Assembly: GCA_902494625.1 (NCBI GenBank)
Contig: CABUUB010000042.1
Span: 1-15,089 of the forward strand
Length of the DNA stretch: 15,089 bases
Source: an uncultured Collinsella sp.
GTDB taxonomy: Bacteria > Actinomycetota > Coriobacteriia > Coriobacteriales > Coriobacteriaceae
Direction of reading: 5' to 3'
Of this stretch, positions 14,894 through 15,089 are shown in pieces (positions within the stretch are counted from its first letter, which is position 1; every line of letters begins with the position of its first letter). The notes under the pieces were generated by a model. That model was given only the letters and a program-made list of their open reading frames with translations. It ran no database searches and was not told the origin of the DNA. A program made the position numbers and the translations under genes.

Positions 14894-14936
14894 GTCGCGG
14901 ATGGGCCGCGACACCTACTCGGAATCTTACACGAGT
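14894..14936 (-). promoter_or_regulatory. Candidate promoter and leader hairpin of the 813-residue gene
   Basis: A 7-bp hairpin pairs gtcgcgg (14894-14900) with ccgcgac (14906-14912) around a five-base loop, 38 nt upstream of the GTG start. Just upstream, actcg (14917-14921) and cgagt (14932-14936) form a 5-bp inverted repeat. Their spacer on the minus strand holds TAAGAT, a possible -10, with no good -35. This could be an operator or a coincidence. Confidence 0.25.
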
Positions 14937-14950
14937 CGATAAGAAATAGT

Positions 14951-14987
14951 CCGCTTTACGCCCGCGCCTCGACCGAGGTTCGAATCC
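14951..14987 (+). other. Second isolated T-arm-like sequence with shared leader
   Basis: ggttcgaatcc (14977-14987) is a tRNA T-arm core without an identifiable tRNA body. The preceding bases (ctttac, gcccgcgcc) resemble those before the inverted tRNA-Ser copy (gtttac, gcccgtgcc at 12133-12153), which suggests a common origin beyond the T-arm itself. CCTC/GAGG (14967-14970 with 14975-14978) forms a small hairpin. Confidence 0.45.
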
Positions 14988-15008
14988 ATGCAGTGCCGAC
15001 GCAAAAGA

Positions 15009-15032
15009 AAAGCCCCCGTTGTCGGAGGCTTT
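15009..15032 (-). terminator. Terminator after the edge tRNA-like 3' end
   Basis: AAAGCC (15009-15014) pairs with GGCTTT (15027-15032), and CCG with CGG inside, with one C/A mismatch and a TTGT loop. On the minus strand the stem runs into TTTTCTTTT, so it serves whatever lies to the right. Confidence 0.7.
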
Positions 15033-15042
15033 CAATTTCAAT

Positions 15043-15061
15043 TGGTGCGGCGTATAGGATT
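15043..15061 (-). pseudogene. 3' end of an interrupted tRNA-like gene at the window edge
   Basis: Read on the minus strand, AATCCTAT, ACGCCGC, A and CCA (15061-15043) match the 3' T-loop/T-stem, acceptor 3' strand, discriminator and CCA of a tRNA. A terminator follows 10 nt later. The T-loop is not completed: instead of TCGAACC, a hairpin begins. This is the same kind of break as at 12058. The gene may continue in altered form beyond the window. It could instead be a chance match. Confidence 0.45.
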
Positions 15062-15089
15062 CCGCGCATCCGCTGCGCGGATCCGCACC
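15057..15089. repeat. Hairpin adjoining the interrupted tRNA end (runs off the window)
   Basis: ggat (15057-15060) with atcc (15081-15084) and ccgcgca (15062-15068) with tgcgcgg (15074-15080) form an 11-bp stem with one bulge and a five-base loop. ggtgcgg (15044-15050) also pairs with ccgcacc (15083-15089). The layout (tRNA end, then hairpin, then TCCG) matches 12058-12085. The element is cut by the window end. Confidence 0.5.

Overview
The window looks like a chromosomal segment of a GC-rich Actinomycetota of the class Coriobacteriia, most likely Collinsella. This is inferred from codon use, gene content, AAAGG/GGAGG ribosome binding sites and protein style; no database was searched. Ten of the eleven protein genes and the one intact tRNA gene are on the minus strand. 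The only plus-strand protein gene is a D,D-carboxypeptidase.

Layout in the direction of minus-strand transcription, from high to low coordinates. At the right edge (14951-15089) is a non-coding tract with a tRNA T-arm-like piece, a terminator and the 3' end of an interrupted tRNA-like gene. Next come an 813-residue protein of unknown function with TPR-like repeats (14856-12415) and tRNA-Ser(GCU) (12322-12232). A 190-bp tract after it holds one direct and one inverted copy of the 3' part of that tRNA around a chain of hairpins. The plus-strand S11 carboxypeptidase (10568-11908) follows, divergent from a VanR/VanS-like two-component pair (10370-8410). Then come an isolated pstB (8306-7431) with a PhoB/PhoR-like pair (7366-5210), a CpsC-CpsD-CpsB tyrosine-kinase control module (5014-2950), a GNAT acetyltransferase (2910-2410) and the chaperone htpG (2207-183). 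Downstream of htpG lie a tandem pair of covarying hairpins and a terminator.

How the genes may work together: most sensory and enzymatic genes concern the envelope and phosphate. The VanRS-like pair beside a cell-wall carboxypeptidase suggests peptidoglycan sensing. PstB next to PhoBR suggests a phosphate-starvation locus that lacks pstS, pstC, pstA and phoU here. CpsC/CpsD/CpsB form a polysaccharide chain-length and phosphorylation switch with no glycosyltransferases in the window. The most unusual material is non-coding. It comprises three recurrences of one arrangement (T-arm piece, terminator, tRNA 3' end), two tRNA 3' ends broken in the T-loop and followed by strong hairpins, and a tandem hairpin repeat in which three stem base pairs have changed in compensated fashion.
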